Shown one piece after another: positions 1-10,599 of a stretch of 64,000 nucleotides of DNA. Each line of letters opens with the position of its first letter. Position 1 is the stretch's first letter. Position numbers and translations under genes: made by a program. Source of the stretch: Epiperipatus broadwayi (Eukaryota > Onychophora > Udeonychophora > Euonychophora > Peripatidae). The stretch covers positions 6,185,230-6,249,229 of the forward strand of contig JAQFVV010006215.1 in NCBI GenBank assembly GCA_028023455.1, read 5' to 3'. The notes beneath the pieces were generated by a model. It was not told the origin of the DNA. It worked only from the letters and a program-made list of their open reading frames with translations, and made no database searches.

Positions 1-2829
1 TTTAAAATCGGAAAATAAAACAATTTTTTTAATTAACTCTTGCTTTTGCAAATAAATGACTCATTTTCAAAGATGCAATAGTGGCTGATATTGATTTATG
101 TATTTTGGAACAAATTTTTCGGAACATCTTTATCATATTTTGCATGTAGAATCGAAAATATTTATCAATATTATCTTTTTTTTTGGAACCGTTAAAGATA
201 ATTTACAAATTAAACAACATTTTTCATTTTGCCATTGTAAAGAAATAATTCTTTCTCATTCTTTGTGAAAAAGGTAAGTCTTCAATTTCTTTGATACATT
301 CATGATTATCCTCAAAAATGTTTATAACTTATCAATTAGCGTACAAAATAAAGGTAAATCAAATAAATTTAGATTATCTGAAACTGAACTGAAATTCTAA
401 GTGGGTAATGGGAGGTGTGTGATGTAGTTACAAGTAAACATCATTATAAATGAAATGCATACAATATGCTTTGCTTATAATAATATTCACTCAGCTTGCT
501 GTTTGAATTCCACTGATCCAAATTAATTCTTTTATCCAGACTTAAAAGAAAATTATTGATTTGACAATTTTAACGAAAAATAAATAAACAATAGCAATAT
601 GCTTAAAGAGAATTAAAAAAATAGTAATAAATAAAATATGATGCTTTCAGTTTTAATAAAATTTGTAAGACTTATCGATCATGATTGATGGGTTGAACAT
701 CAATACCTTACAGTATCCATAACATATAATCTTTCAATTTTCAAAATATTGGTGAAATACACTCTCAGCTTTATAATCTTAGTTTCAAATGGAGAATCTA
801 TGTGCTTTGATAGGAAATCCTACAAAAATAATTATCCCTGTGATTAAGATAAATTCCTAATATGAGTTAAAAAATTATTGTAAGCCTGTTTGGCACTACT
901 TCCTTCAAATATTATAATAAATGTTAAGAGACAGGGGATCTACTAATCAAAACTAAAGCATCAACTACAATACTAACGAAAATGGAATAAGTAAAAGAGT
1001 TAGAGGATTTTCCCCATATAGTTAAATCAGAATGAATATAAAAAATAAGATTATAATAATTTAATATTTTCAGTTTTTTTTAGACTGATACTTAAATGAA
1101 GGTGATAGATTTATGTAAAAATCAACTAATTATATATATCATTATTACAAATCAGTAAATTGACTGTTTATATAATACAAATAGTACTTAAAGTACGAAA
1201 CTGTGTTAACATAAAAACTGGTCTATATTATTATATACAACAGTATATTTAATCATTAATAAATTGATTTCTTTGTAGAATTTATTTATAAAGATTTTTT
1301 TGCAAAAATAATGCTAAACAGGAATAAATCACCTTATTTTAAGCTGGTACTTTTATTATTCCAGAAAGCATTTTGAGCTTTTTCCCCTGTTTTACTAAAA
1401 AGTAATAAACATTACAAGCATAGAGTATTATTTTAATTTCAATCATTTTGATTTATTAAAATATATTGTAGTAGTTTATTATGTAATATTTTTTAACTTT
1501 TACTTATGGTAAATTAGTATAAGCAATATTCATACACATTTTTTCTAAGAATATATACTATTTATATTATGATTGTTTTATTTAATGTCTATAATTGGAT
1601 ATAATAAGTTTTATTTTACTAAAATATCTGATTAGTTTTAATCATAAAAGAATTATTTTTAATTTGCTTTCTATTAATATCAAATATAATTTTTCTCTTA
1701 TTTTTTATGTTATAACTGAAACACTTTAAGGTTAAACTCTTTTTAAAAATTTGCTAGAGATGATTTGAATATTTTGAATGATTTAATGCATTAATGTATT
1801 TTTACATTTTTTTTTTGCAATTTTATTTTCTCAACTTTAATTTAGATTTATTGGGAAAATTAGTTTTAAATAATTTATATTTGGGTCAATAAATTCATTT
1901 GTAATTAGTTTTAATATGTTTATTTATTAATAATTTAAATAAGATAATTATTTTTATATATAAATATTTAAACTATGCATAAATAAAATTTGTTAAATTA
2001 AGTACTATTTTTCAAAAAAATGCTTAATTGCAAAATATTACATTTGCACACAATTGTTATTATAAATGTTTCTAGTAGTCATAACAATTGTGTAGAAAAT
2101 ATTAGGCTAATTTTTAATTTTGTATGTATATCTTTTTTTTTTTTTTAGCAATGCAAAACAATAAGGGAAATTTTCATTAGAAGCATCAGATATAAAATAC
2201 AGGAGGACACTTTAGGGAAAGCAATCAGAATACATCACAAAAGATTTTGCTTAGCAATATTAAATAAATTCTTTATAATGTCAAAGTTTTAGAACAGGAA
2301 TGGCCAAACACTCAAGCACCAAATGTAGCACATTCTGAGATTAAAGTTGATTCATTAAATTCTTCATTATGATAACAAAAATTAAAACAACATCTAATTA
2401 CATAATCCTGTAATCAAAAAACAATTTTTATTAATGTACCCATAAAAAAGTTTATAACAAAATTTCTAATTCAATGAGTCAAAAATTTTTTGTTCCATAT
2501 TCATTCTGTAAATAGACATCTGAGATGATTAATCCAGAGTAAATCTGTAACTACCTTTAACTTTCATTTTGTAATTGTTTGTTCTTTATAAGTATTGCAG
2601 TTTAGTTCTTTAATAAAAATTATTTTCAACAACCCAAAATGATAAAAAATAAAATGAGGTTTAATTAAAGCAAAATAGACTCAAATATCTCATTAAAATA
2701 AGCAAACATGAATTTTTTTCCATAATCCATTATTATGTATTTAATTTATCGTCGCTGTTAACAAACTTTTTAACAACTGCAATAAGGAACCTTTTTTTTT
2801 AAAAAATATATGTCTTATAAACTAAAATG
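1..2829. other. AT-rich region without a recognisable gene
   Basis: No long open frame and no recognisable protein domain or RNA gene was seen on either strand. The sequence is very AT-rich with frequent homopolymer runs. The only candidate is the weak minus-strand exon listed separately at 712-819. It is most likely intergenic or intronic DNA. Confidence 0.6.
712..819 (-). CDS. weak candidate internal exon (36 codons)
   Basis: On the minus strand a pyrimidine-rich stretch ending TTTTTGTAG is followed by 108 bases open in one frame (starting DFLSKHID, ending LYVMDT), then a GTAAGG donor. The exon is phase 0 at both ends. No protein family was recognised. It lies downstream, on the same strand, of the proline-rich gene at 18.9-34.2 kb and could be a later exon of it, but exon 2 of that gene ends in phase 1, so another exon would be needed between. 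Chance open frames of this length are not rare in AT-rich DNA, so this is only a lead. Confidence 0.2.
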
Positions 2830-3034
2830 TTCTTTTCACTGAATCCAATCAAATTATATACTCTCTTTCTTTCTTCTTTTTAAAAACTTTATTTCTTCTT
2901 ATTAACCATATATACATATTCACATCTTTAACACCCAACATTTCGACAACTTTTTTCCTGTAGTCATTTTCAAGGATCTATAAAATTACATATTTATATG
3001 ATTATTATTATAAATAAAATTATTATATAAAAAT
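2830..3034. repeat. left arm of split inverted-repeat element
   Basis: This ~200-bp segment occurs inverted on the right in two pieces: 2912-3034 matches 4485-4606, and 2830-2912 matches 7649-7730. Read on the minus strand it contains CTTGAAAATGACTACAGG followed by GTCGAAATGTTGG, a pattern like the GAAA-containing termini of Penelope-like elements. Together the arms delimit one foldback element, whose right arm was later interrupted by the 3.04 kb insertion at 4608-7644. Confidence 0.75.
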
Positions 3035-3449
3035 GTCTATACCCTTATCATAAAAAACAATAACATTTTCCTTTCATCTATCAATACAACATTTTTACAT
3101 ATATATTACATTATATATTCTATGGCTGCAGAAAGGAGTTTGCTATTAACTGAAAGGAGACCCTTTGATTCCTCTTGGAGGCCTTAAAGGAACCGAGCAG
3201 GGCAAATTCCTAATGTCCACTCCATACGTTCTTGTCGTTGCAGCTGTTATTACTATGTGATTATTCATATAGTATACGAACATGGATGGGCTGCTCACCA
3301 ACACGCATTAGCCAGCGTGGTGAGTTTATTGGCTTTTTACCTCTGAGTTTAAGATCAAGAAACACCATGGTCTTTCTTCTCAGTGCCTGATAAGGCAGAA
3401 TGAATGTTTGTGTAAATGATAAATATTTTTCCAATACATATATACAATT

Positions 3450-4511
3450 ATGACAGACAAAAATAAAGCATGGCCCTTATTCCCAGGAGGCTGTAAAGTC
3501 ACCAACCAAGGCAGCGGTTGGTGGCCGAAGGCGGAGGGTGCTAAGAATCCCCTGATTGCGGACCCAGGCTGCCATTTGATGACGACTTTTTATTTAGGTA
3601 CTTACAACTGCAGATCACTTTCAAGTGAAGGAAGATTGCAAGAATTAGAAGAAGAACTGTCTTATATTAAATGGGACATTATTGGACTTTGTGAAGTTAG
3701 AAGAAAAGGAGAAGAAACAATTAATTTAAAAAGTGGACATATACTCTTTTATAAAGGCACACATATTGGAAATACAAGTGGAGTAGGATTCATTATAAAT
3801 AAAAAGTGGAAGAACAATATTGTGGAGATTGATGGTGTATCAGACAGAGTGGCAAGATTAGTTATACAACTTAATAGCAGATACCAAATGCAGATAATTC
3901 AGGTTTATGCCCCAACAAGTTCTCATAGTGATGAAGTAGTAGAAGATTTTTATATGGATGTACAAAAGGCTTTTGATCAGAGTAAACAACATTTTAAAAT
4001 TGTTATGGGAGACTTTAATGCTAGAATTGGTAGACAAATGAAAGATGAAATTGCTGTAGGTAATTTTGGTTATGGTAATAGAAATGAGAGAGGACATAGA
4101 CTTGTGGAGTTTGCAGAAAAAGAAAAACTTTATATTATGAATTCATTTTTTGAGAAAAATGTTAAAAGGAAATGGAAGCATCCAAATGAAGGTACAGCAG
4201 AATTGGATTATATTTTGACTAACAGAAAATACATATTTCAAGATTGTAATGTTCTTAATAAATTTAACACAGGAAGTGATCATCGATTAGTAAGGTGTAA
4301 GTTATGTGTTAATGTAAAACTAGAGAGACAAAAATTATTAAGAAAAACAATATTTACAGTTGATATTCCTAATCTTCAGAAACATTCTAATGAATTTAAA
4401 TTAGAACTTACAAATAGGTTTCAAGTGTTAGGAGATTTTGAACATGATTCAGATTTGAATGAAATTAATATGAAAATAACTGATCATTTTTATATATTAA
4501 TTTATTTGTAA
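3450..4511 (+). pseudogene. RTE-type non-LTR retrotransposon apurinic-like endonuclease (EN only, 3' truncated)
   Basis: The 353-aa open frame encodes an exonuclease/endonuclease/phosphatase (APE-like) domain that nicks target DNA in non-LTR retrotransposition. Residues about 45-290 form the domain. The usual catalytic set is visible: N53 (TYNCRSL), E82 (LCEVRR), Y153 (QVYAPT), D188 and N190 (MGDFNAR), D253 (ELDYIL), and D278 with H279 (GSDHR). The ELDYILTNRK and NKFNTGSDHRLVR blocks are typical of RTE/BovB and of the host protein group called CFDP2-like. No reverse transcriptase follows: after about residue 340 the frame runs into the right inverted arm (from ~4485) and stops. It is a truncated element, although its EN reading frame is undamaged. 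A similar-type RT fragment lies at 52.3-53.0 kb. The start at 3450 is simply the first ATG; the element's 5' region probably begins near 3120. Confidence 0.85.
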
Positions 4512-4606
4512 TAATAATGATATATTTATGTAATTTTATAGATCCTTGAAAATGACTGCAGAAAAAAAGTGGTAGAAACATTAGGTGTCAAAGATGTGAA
4601 TATGTA
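4485..4606. repeat. inner right arm of split inverted-repeat element
   Basis: This is the reverse complement of 2912-3034. It includes GATCCTTGAAAATGACTGCAG and GGTAGAAACATTAGG. It truncates the RTE endonuclease frame, and its outward continuation is found 3 kb away at 7649-7730. Confidence 0.75.
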
Positions 4607-4607
4607 T

Positions 4608-7600
4608 TGTGCCAGTCAGTCTTAAACGACAGGCACAGATGACTGCAAACATAATTACAGCCTAAATAAAAATGTACATAACTTACAATAGAAGGATTGG
4701 TCTATGTAGATATATTTTCTCTTTCGCTTACAGACAAAATATATTTTTAAAAAAGTGTAAATGATGATACTACACGCATTATATAAATGTACATTCAGCG
4801 TATATTTTTTGGTTTTTATAATTTTGTTTGCCAGAAACTATTATTTTTAAAACATGTAAATATGGTGGGGGGTATAAGTTTATACCAGGAAACTTAAAAG
4901 TAGTTTTAAGTTATCCAACAGGTAAGCATGTGTTTTTAATTTATATTGTCAAAGTTGTATTTTTTGTTTCTTTGCGTGTTGAATATATATATTTTTTGAA
5001 AACTTAAAAATAATTTTTAAGTTTTCAATACGTATACATTTTCATTTTTATATATTGTTAAAATTTGATTTTAATTCAGACAAATCAATGATTTTTTCTT
5101 TTTATTGTATTAGGTTTTAAAGAAAAAAATTAGAAATGCATTAGTAGTCATCCGGCTTGACACCTGCGGGATGGTAATTAAAAGAATATGGGATTGGAAT
5201 TTAAATATATAAATTGTTTGAGAAATCGTAAATAGATTCAAAGATAAAAGTCTTCGTTAAGACAAAATATTTTTTTTGTTGATTAAATTGAACAACGAGA
5301 AAAAGATATGAAAAATAAGTTCAGCTATGTGTATTGTCTAAACACATGAGCATTTAGCAAGGCATGTTAGTAGCAATTAGTTAAAAATATAAAACCAAGT
5401 CTGTAGAGGGGATCACAAAATTCTATTCACCATGTAATGAGGGGGTATATAAGCATTGATCAGGTAAGATAAAGAAATCTAATCTTTTGGCAAGCGAGAG
5501 TTAGCAAGTCGTAGTTATTGAAAAATTAGAATAAATCATAGACGAAGATTTATAACGGACATGGAAATATAAGAGACAGAAAAATACAGCAGACGGAAAG
5601 ATATATACGGAAAGAAAGGAGGAAGAGAGAGATAGAGTGGAGAAAAAGAAAAATAGCTGTGATTCCCAATGGTGGATTCAAGCTTGTCTTTTTAGATTTT
5701 TCTTTTCATTGTAAAATTTCTTTCAACTCAAAGTATTTTAGCTTTGAAGAGTAGTATCCAGAACGAAATCCGGGAGTCGGAGTGTAAGAATACCAAAACC
5801 TGAATCATGTAATAATTTTATTGACTTGAGAAGCATCAACCATGAAAACATTCTAATATTTAAGAGAGAAATAACAAATTAAATACAGAAATCAAATCAA
5901 GACCAAAAAACGTAAAGGAAAGGAACGTGAATCTAAATTAAAGTTTTAACCGGAGTGCATGCATCAAAATACCACCTGAAAGTATAAAACCAACAACTGA
6001 TTGTCTTAAAAATAAAGATGGAATAGAAAACCAATTCGGTGCACTCGCACTGCTCAGCCCAATGTAGTCAAGAAGATGTAGATACCAGTCCCAGTGAAAT
6101 ATAACGGCCTAGAACAATCTTGCCGATACACCATGGGAAACAGAACTGAAAACACCTGCTCAGCTGTTTATATGTCTCCTTCAAAAGCCTAGCCCGGAGA
6201 AGAAAGAAGTCTTCGGGAAGTATAATTATTTAACATTTATATTTTCTTATTATTTATTTTATTTGTTTCTTTTTGAATTAACCAATTAATTATGTAATCT
6301 TTTCATATATATTTTATTTAATAATTTTATTTTAATTATTTATGTGATACCCAGAAATATTTTAAGCATATATGTCAATTTAATATTTAATAATCCATTA
6401 AAAAAAAACCCACACAATTCTATTTAAGGGAGGTACTATTCTTAGAATTATATTAATTGATAGGCATTAGCTTATCCATTTAGTTTTTTATATGTTAATA
6501 ACCTATCCCCTATGTGCAGGATATAAGAATTATTAATCTTTTTAATATAAATTGTCTATTTAGTAGAAAAGTAAGTAAGCCTACTGACCAAGTAATATTT
6601 TAGCCATTGCGTGTATGTGTTTAATTTCTAGATAACTTTCTTATATATATTTAAATCCGCTATGCGCAGGATTCTTTAAATTGCAGGTTATCGCTATAGT
6701 GTCCCTTCCACATATAATTTTATTCTATCTGCCATGTGCAGGATTATTTTTATAATGATTGTAGATAGTTATATATTTTCGTTATCCGCTACGTGCAAGA
6801 TATATTTATTAACTATACATGTGGATTATTCTATAATGTTTTAAAATAGTTTTATATTTTTTATTATCCGTTATGTGTAGGATACATTTGTGAACTATTA
6901 ATGTCAAAAACTTTGGTAACTTGCGGTTATATTATGGAAAACATTTAAGAGTATAATATCTTAACCATCATCATCTAAAAAGACAGTTATTTACTGACCG
7001 TATATACTTCATGGCCAGCAATTATGTTTATCATATATGTGACAACTCATTAAATATGAGAGTTTAAGGTGTGCAGGGGAAAGAGAGACTCAGACCATTC
7101 CATCCCATTTATTAATTTATTTAATATTTTCTAAATTTTACATTTTGATTTCTATTCAGTATTTTTAAATGTAATATTATGAGCAGTATAACAGAGAGAT
7201 TAATAAATATAGAATTTCCATCATTTAAATGATCAACTTTCTGTATTAACCAAGCAATAAAACTACTTGTCCCAGATAAAGAGTTGACTACGCTAGCATG
7301 GGATTAAACTTCATCGGGGTCAAAAAAAATAATTAGGGCATCCATTTTTTTATCTTTCTAGTTAAAAGAAAGACATCAATCTTTTAAAAAATTGGCGGTC
7401 ATATCCTTCTGAGGAGGGAGCAGTCTCTTTCCAGGAGTGGCGCACAAAGGTCAAAGTTAAAAAAACATTTCAAAGGTATGTACACACCAATAATTTATTT
7501 TTGGATGTATTCAATAAATTTATGAATCTCAGCACCTAATTAATTATCATAGCATTATTGCTTGGTCATGTAAAATGCTTTTCATGTTCAATGCATGTTC

Positions 7601-7644
7601 ACAGTATAGAAGTAACTGACGAGTAAAAGCGCGAGACTGGTAAA
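4608..7644. mobile_element. 3.04 kb insertion of unknown class, 4-bp duplication GTAT
   Basis: The right inverted arm is interrupted here. Joining 4607 to 7649 restores the reverse complement of the left arm (GATGTGAATATGTAT joined to ATATGGTTAATAAG). GTAT occurs on both sides (4604-4607 and 7645-7648), as for a 4-bp target-site duplication. The ends are imperfect inverted repeats (TGTGCCAGTC and, reversed, TTTACCAGTC). There is no long ORF. A TATATAAG box sits near 5446 and GC-richer stretches at 5400-6200 and 7260-7450. It may be a large solo LTR-like unit or a non-autonomous DNA element; no second LTR copy was seen. Confidence 0.55.
6504..6884. repeat. five interspersed 20-bp hairpin motifs
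   Basis: A motif close to TATCCGCTATGTGCAGGATA, whose ends TATCC and GGATA can pair, occurs at 6504-6523, 6654-6673, 6726-6745, 6783-6802 and 6865-6884. The spacing is uneven (150, 72, 57, 82 bases) with unrelated AT-rich sequence between. The last two copies carry changes in both stem and loop (CAAGATA, GTAGGATA). All lie inside the 3.04 kb insertion. The role is unknown: protein-binding or structural sites of the element are possible. Confidence 0.75.
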
Positions 7645-8514
7645 GTATATATGGTTAATAAGAGGAAATAAAGTTTTTAAAAAGAAAAAAAGGAGAGTAT
7701 ATAATTTGATTGGATTCAATGAAAATATCCATTATTATGAAGAAAGAAAAAAAACTCCATTAAATATTATTTATCTACAACATACAGTATTTTATATAAA
7801 AAACTGAATGGTAGTGCAAAAAATGTATAGTGCATGGAAATCCAGGTGAAAAAATTGATGCATGAAACAATAAAACATGGACCAATCTTGGTTTAGAAAT
7901 TAAAAAATTTTACTAAAATTAGTACACAGATTATGAACAAACAAAAAAGATACTCAAAAAATAAAAAAAGGTAACACAGGTCATGGAAAAAGAAAATGAT
8001 GGATTGGCATTAAAAAATAAAATGAAAGGTTGAAAGAAAAAAAAAAGATAATAATAAATATATGATTTTAAAGACAAAAAAGATTCACATGGTAAGTTTC
8101 ATGTGACGGAATTAGATTTTAAAATGATATTAATTCAAAAAAGGTTTAAAAATAGTATACATGTATATATTTTGAAGCTAAATTTTAAAAATATAAGCCA
8201 AAGAATATCTTAAAAAAGGGCATTAGTAGCTATTTTCAAATTTATTAATTAAAAAAAAAAGAAAGGTGTAAATAATAGTAAAACAAATATTGAAGTATAT
8301 TCATATAAAAGATGATATATATTTAAGGAAATTTAAATGAAGAATCAGATAATTAATAAAATCATTCCATGTAAAATCAATCAGAATTAGACTCTACTGT
8401 TTCAAATTAATTTTTACTTTTAATATCACTAATATCTTTGGAGGACTTAAAAATCAAAATTTTTAATATTGTACTTTTTTATATAGTTTGACAGATACAA
8501 TATATATATATTCA

Positions 8515-9125
8515 CAATCTTGTAATTGAATATTAATAAATACAGTAACCTAAATATATAAAAAGTACAACTTTAAAAAACTTTTATCCACTTAGGAACG
8601 CTTTCGATTATCTTCATAGTCTTTGTCAACTAACACTTTTAAAAGCTAACCTTCCCACAATTTCCATGATTTTTACATTTGCTGCCTGTCTATTTGTTTA
8701 TTAAGCCTTGCTTATATTTATATATTACCATGGCTTCCATTATTTTCCTTTTATTGTTGTTTCTTTCAATTTGTAATATTTTTATATTATTATAAATCAA
8801 ATTAAAACCATATGTACATAATTGATTATGGTCATAAAAAAATGATGCTGAAACACCATCATTTCCATTACAATTTTGTTTCATTTTACTAATCCTAAAC
8901 AATAAAAGGAAAATAAAGGAAGCCATGTTAATATATAAATATAAGCAAGACTTAATAAGCAGAACATAAAAATCGGGGAATTGTGGTAAGGTCAGCTTTT
9001 GAAAGTGTTAGTTGACAAAGACTACGAAGATAGTTGAAAGTGCTCCTAATCAGATAAAAGTTCTAAAGTTGTACTATATATATATTTAGGTTACTGTATT
9101 TATTAATATTGAATTACAAGATTAC
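8515..9125. repeat. palindromic element, ~235-bp arms
   Basis: The left arm 8515-8752 and right arm 8898-9124 are diverged reverse complements, sharing for example GTCTTTGTCAACTAACACTTT and CAGTAACCTAAATATAT. About 145 bp of unrelated spacer separates them. No coding capacity was recognised. It is probably a non-autonomous foldback or MITE-type element. Confidence 0.75.
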
Positions 9126-9237
9126 GTACATAACTTTGAAGAAATGCAGGCATCAAATAAGAATATTATTACATATATATATTTCATAAGATGGTATTAA
9201 ATAAAAACCATTATGTTGTCTTCATAAAATACTTTCT

Positions 9238-9507
9238 GTTATTGAATATAAAAATATAATCAATATTAATAGACAACTTTATTTTAAATAATAAATTTAT
9301 ATGCATTGAATTATTAGAAAATTTAAAGACATTTTTAAAGTTAAATTTGATCAATAGATGTATGCTAAGTTATATATAAAAATCATGTGACTTTTTGAAT
9401 TATTATAACATCTTGAAAAGGTTCATTTTGAACAAAAATCTATTCGATGTATATAAATTTATTATTTAAAATAAAGTTGTCTATTAATATTGATTATATT
9501 CAATAAC
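9238..9507. mobile_element. 270-bp MITE-like element with ~65-bp terminal inverted repeats
   Basis: The segment starts GTTATTGAATATA and ends with a near-exact reverse complement, TATATTCAATAAC. The arms share TTAATAGACAACTTTATTTT and AATAATAAATTTATAT. The interior (~140 bp) is non-coding. No clear target-site duplication was found, so the superfamily is unassigned. Confidence 0.7.
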
Positions 9508-10013
9508 AAAATATATATATATATATTCAAATATATGTGTGTGTGTTGTTTAAAAAGAAAATATTTTAAATTAAGATTAAAAAAAAAAAAAAAATCAAAT
9601 CAAAAACTTAAAGAAATGAAATAAAAAATGGTTATATTTTTAAATAATTAAATATCGGAGATTTTATTTAATTTTGCATTATATATATATATATATTACT
9701 CTTTTTATATTTTAATCTATAAATTTAAATTAATTGTATTTGATGCTGATTTTGTTTCCTAAAATTTGTCTCACTACTTAACAAATTAGTTAAAAAGTCA
9801 ATTATAAATGTAAAAAAAAAAAAAAAGACAAGTTCTGTGTTTTTGCTTTTTAATAAATAATATTGCTCAGATGACAATACAAAATGTAATTACACCTTTG
9901 TTATAATTTAATTCATTTTGTAGGAAGAAAGTGGAAAGAACTAATTTTATTTAATTATTCAGTGTAAAGAACTGCAGATTTGTAAGTTTGAGCAAAAAGC
10001 TGTTTTCACACAT

Positions 10014-10138
10014 AAAAACCATTCATGCATTGGTGGTCAAGAGGTCAGTGCGATTGCCTTGCACTTGCAGGCAGTTGCCCGGGTTGTGGGTTCGCGTCCC
10101 GGCCAATGCTATGACACTTAAAAAAAAAAACCATTCAT
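10014..10138 (+). mobile_element. tRNA-derived SINE, copy 1
   Basis: The body (10027-~10125) has a polymerase III A-box-like GTGGTCAAGAGGTC (10033-10046) and a B box GGTTCGCGTCC (10089-10099). A tRNA-like acceptor stem remains (GCATTGG near the start pairs with CCAATGC at 10103-10109). The body ends GCTATGACACTT plus an A-rich tail. Flanking copies of AAAACCATTCAT on both sides are a target-site duplication. Two further copies of the same family occur at 60438-60543 and 61713-61818. It is not a functional tRNA: the anticodon loop is abnormal and the sequence runs on into a tail. Confidence 0.85.
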
Positions 10139-10350
10139 CTGGATTACTTAACAGGAAAAAGCCTAATTTTAAAAAATAATCTAAAATATTGGAGTAAGAA
10201 GTAATTGATAATCACAATCTTTATTAAAATCTCCAAAAATCAAGTCAACTTAAAAAGATTCTTTCACCAAGGTGAGAACTAGCAATGAGAAGTAAATTAT
10301 AGATAAAACACAAACCCTGCCTGACCATTTTACACAGATTATGCATATTG

Positions 10351-10582
10351 AACAATATATCTTATTAAATAATCACAGTCTTCTTACACCTTTAAGCAAA
10401 TAATTTTTATTAATATAATAACAGTTTTGATTGTTCTTTGCAGTCTTCTGCAGATCTACAAAAATTCAACTATTATAACAATACACCCAAAACTTATATA
10501 TATATCAATTCAAATATTATTATATTAATAAAAATTATTTGCTTGTAAGAAGACAGTGATTATTTAATAAGATATATTGTTG
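10351..10582. repeat. palindromic MITE-like element
   Basis: AACAATATATCTTATTAAAT with the following ~65 bases (to ~10436) recurs as its reverse complement at ~10510-10582. The arms include AATCACAGTCTTCTTAC and GCAAATAATTTTTATTAATA. The spacer is ~70 bp, non-coding, with a small GC-richer core (GCAGTCTTCTGCAGATC). Confidence 0.75.
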
Positions 10583-10599
10583 TATATGAATAAGCAAAA

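Noticed and set aside
2149-2292. Plus-strand open frame of 47 codons after a poly-T/AG acceptor-like site, ending in TAG
   Set aside because: No family match, no matching upstream exon, and poly-T followed by AG is common in this AT-rich DNA.
4608-7644. Helitron
   Set aside because: The end lacks a clear CTRR plus 3' hairpin and there is a 4-bp duplication, which Helitrons do not make.
8690-8926. 78-aa minus-strand open frame
   Set aside because: It lies across the spacer and arms of a palindromic repeat with no domain; chance frame.
10027-10110. Functional tRNA gene
   Set aside because: A and B boxes and an acceptor stem are present, but the anticodon stem-loop is abnormal, an A-rich tail and target duplications follow, and two relatives exist: it is a SINE.
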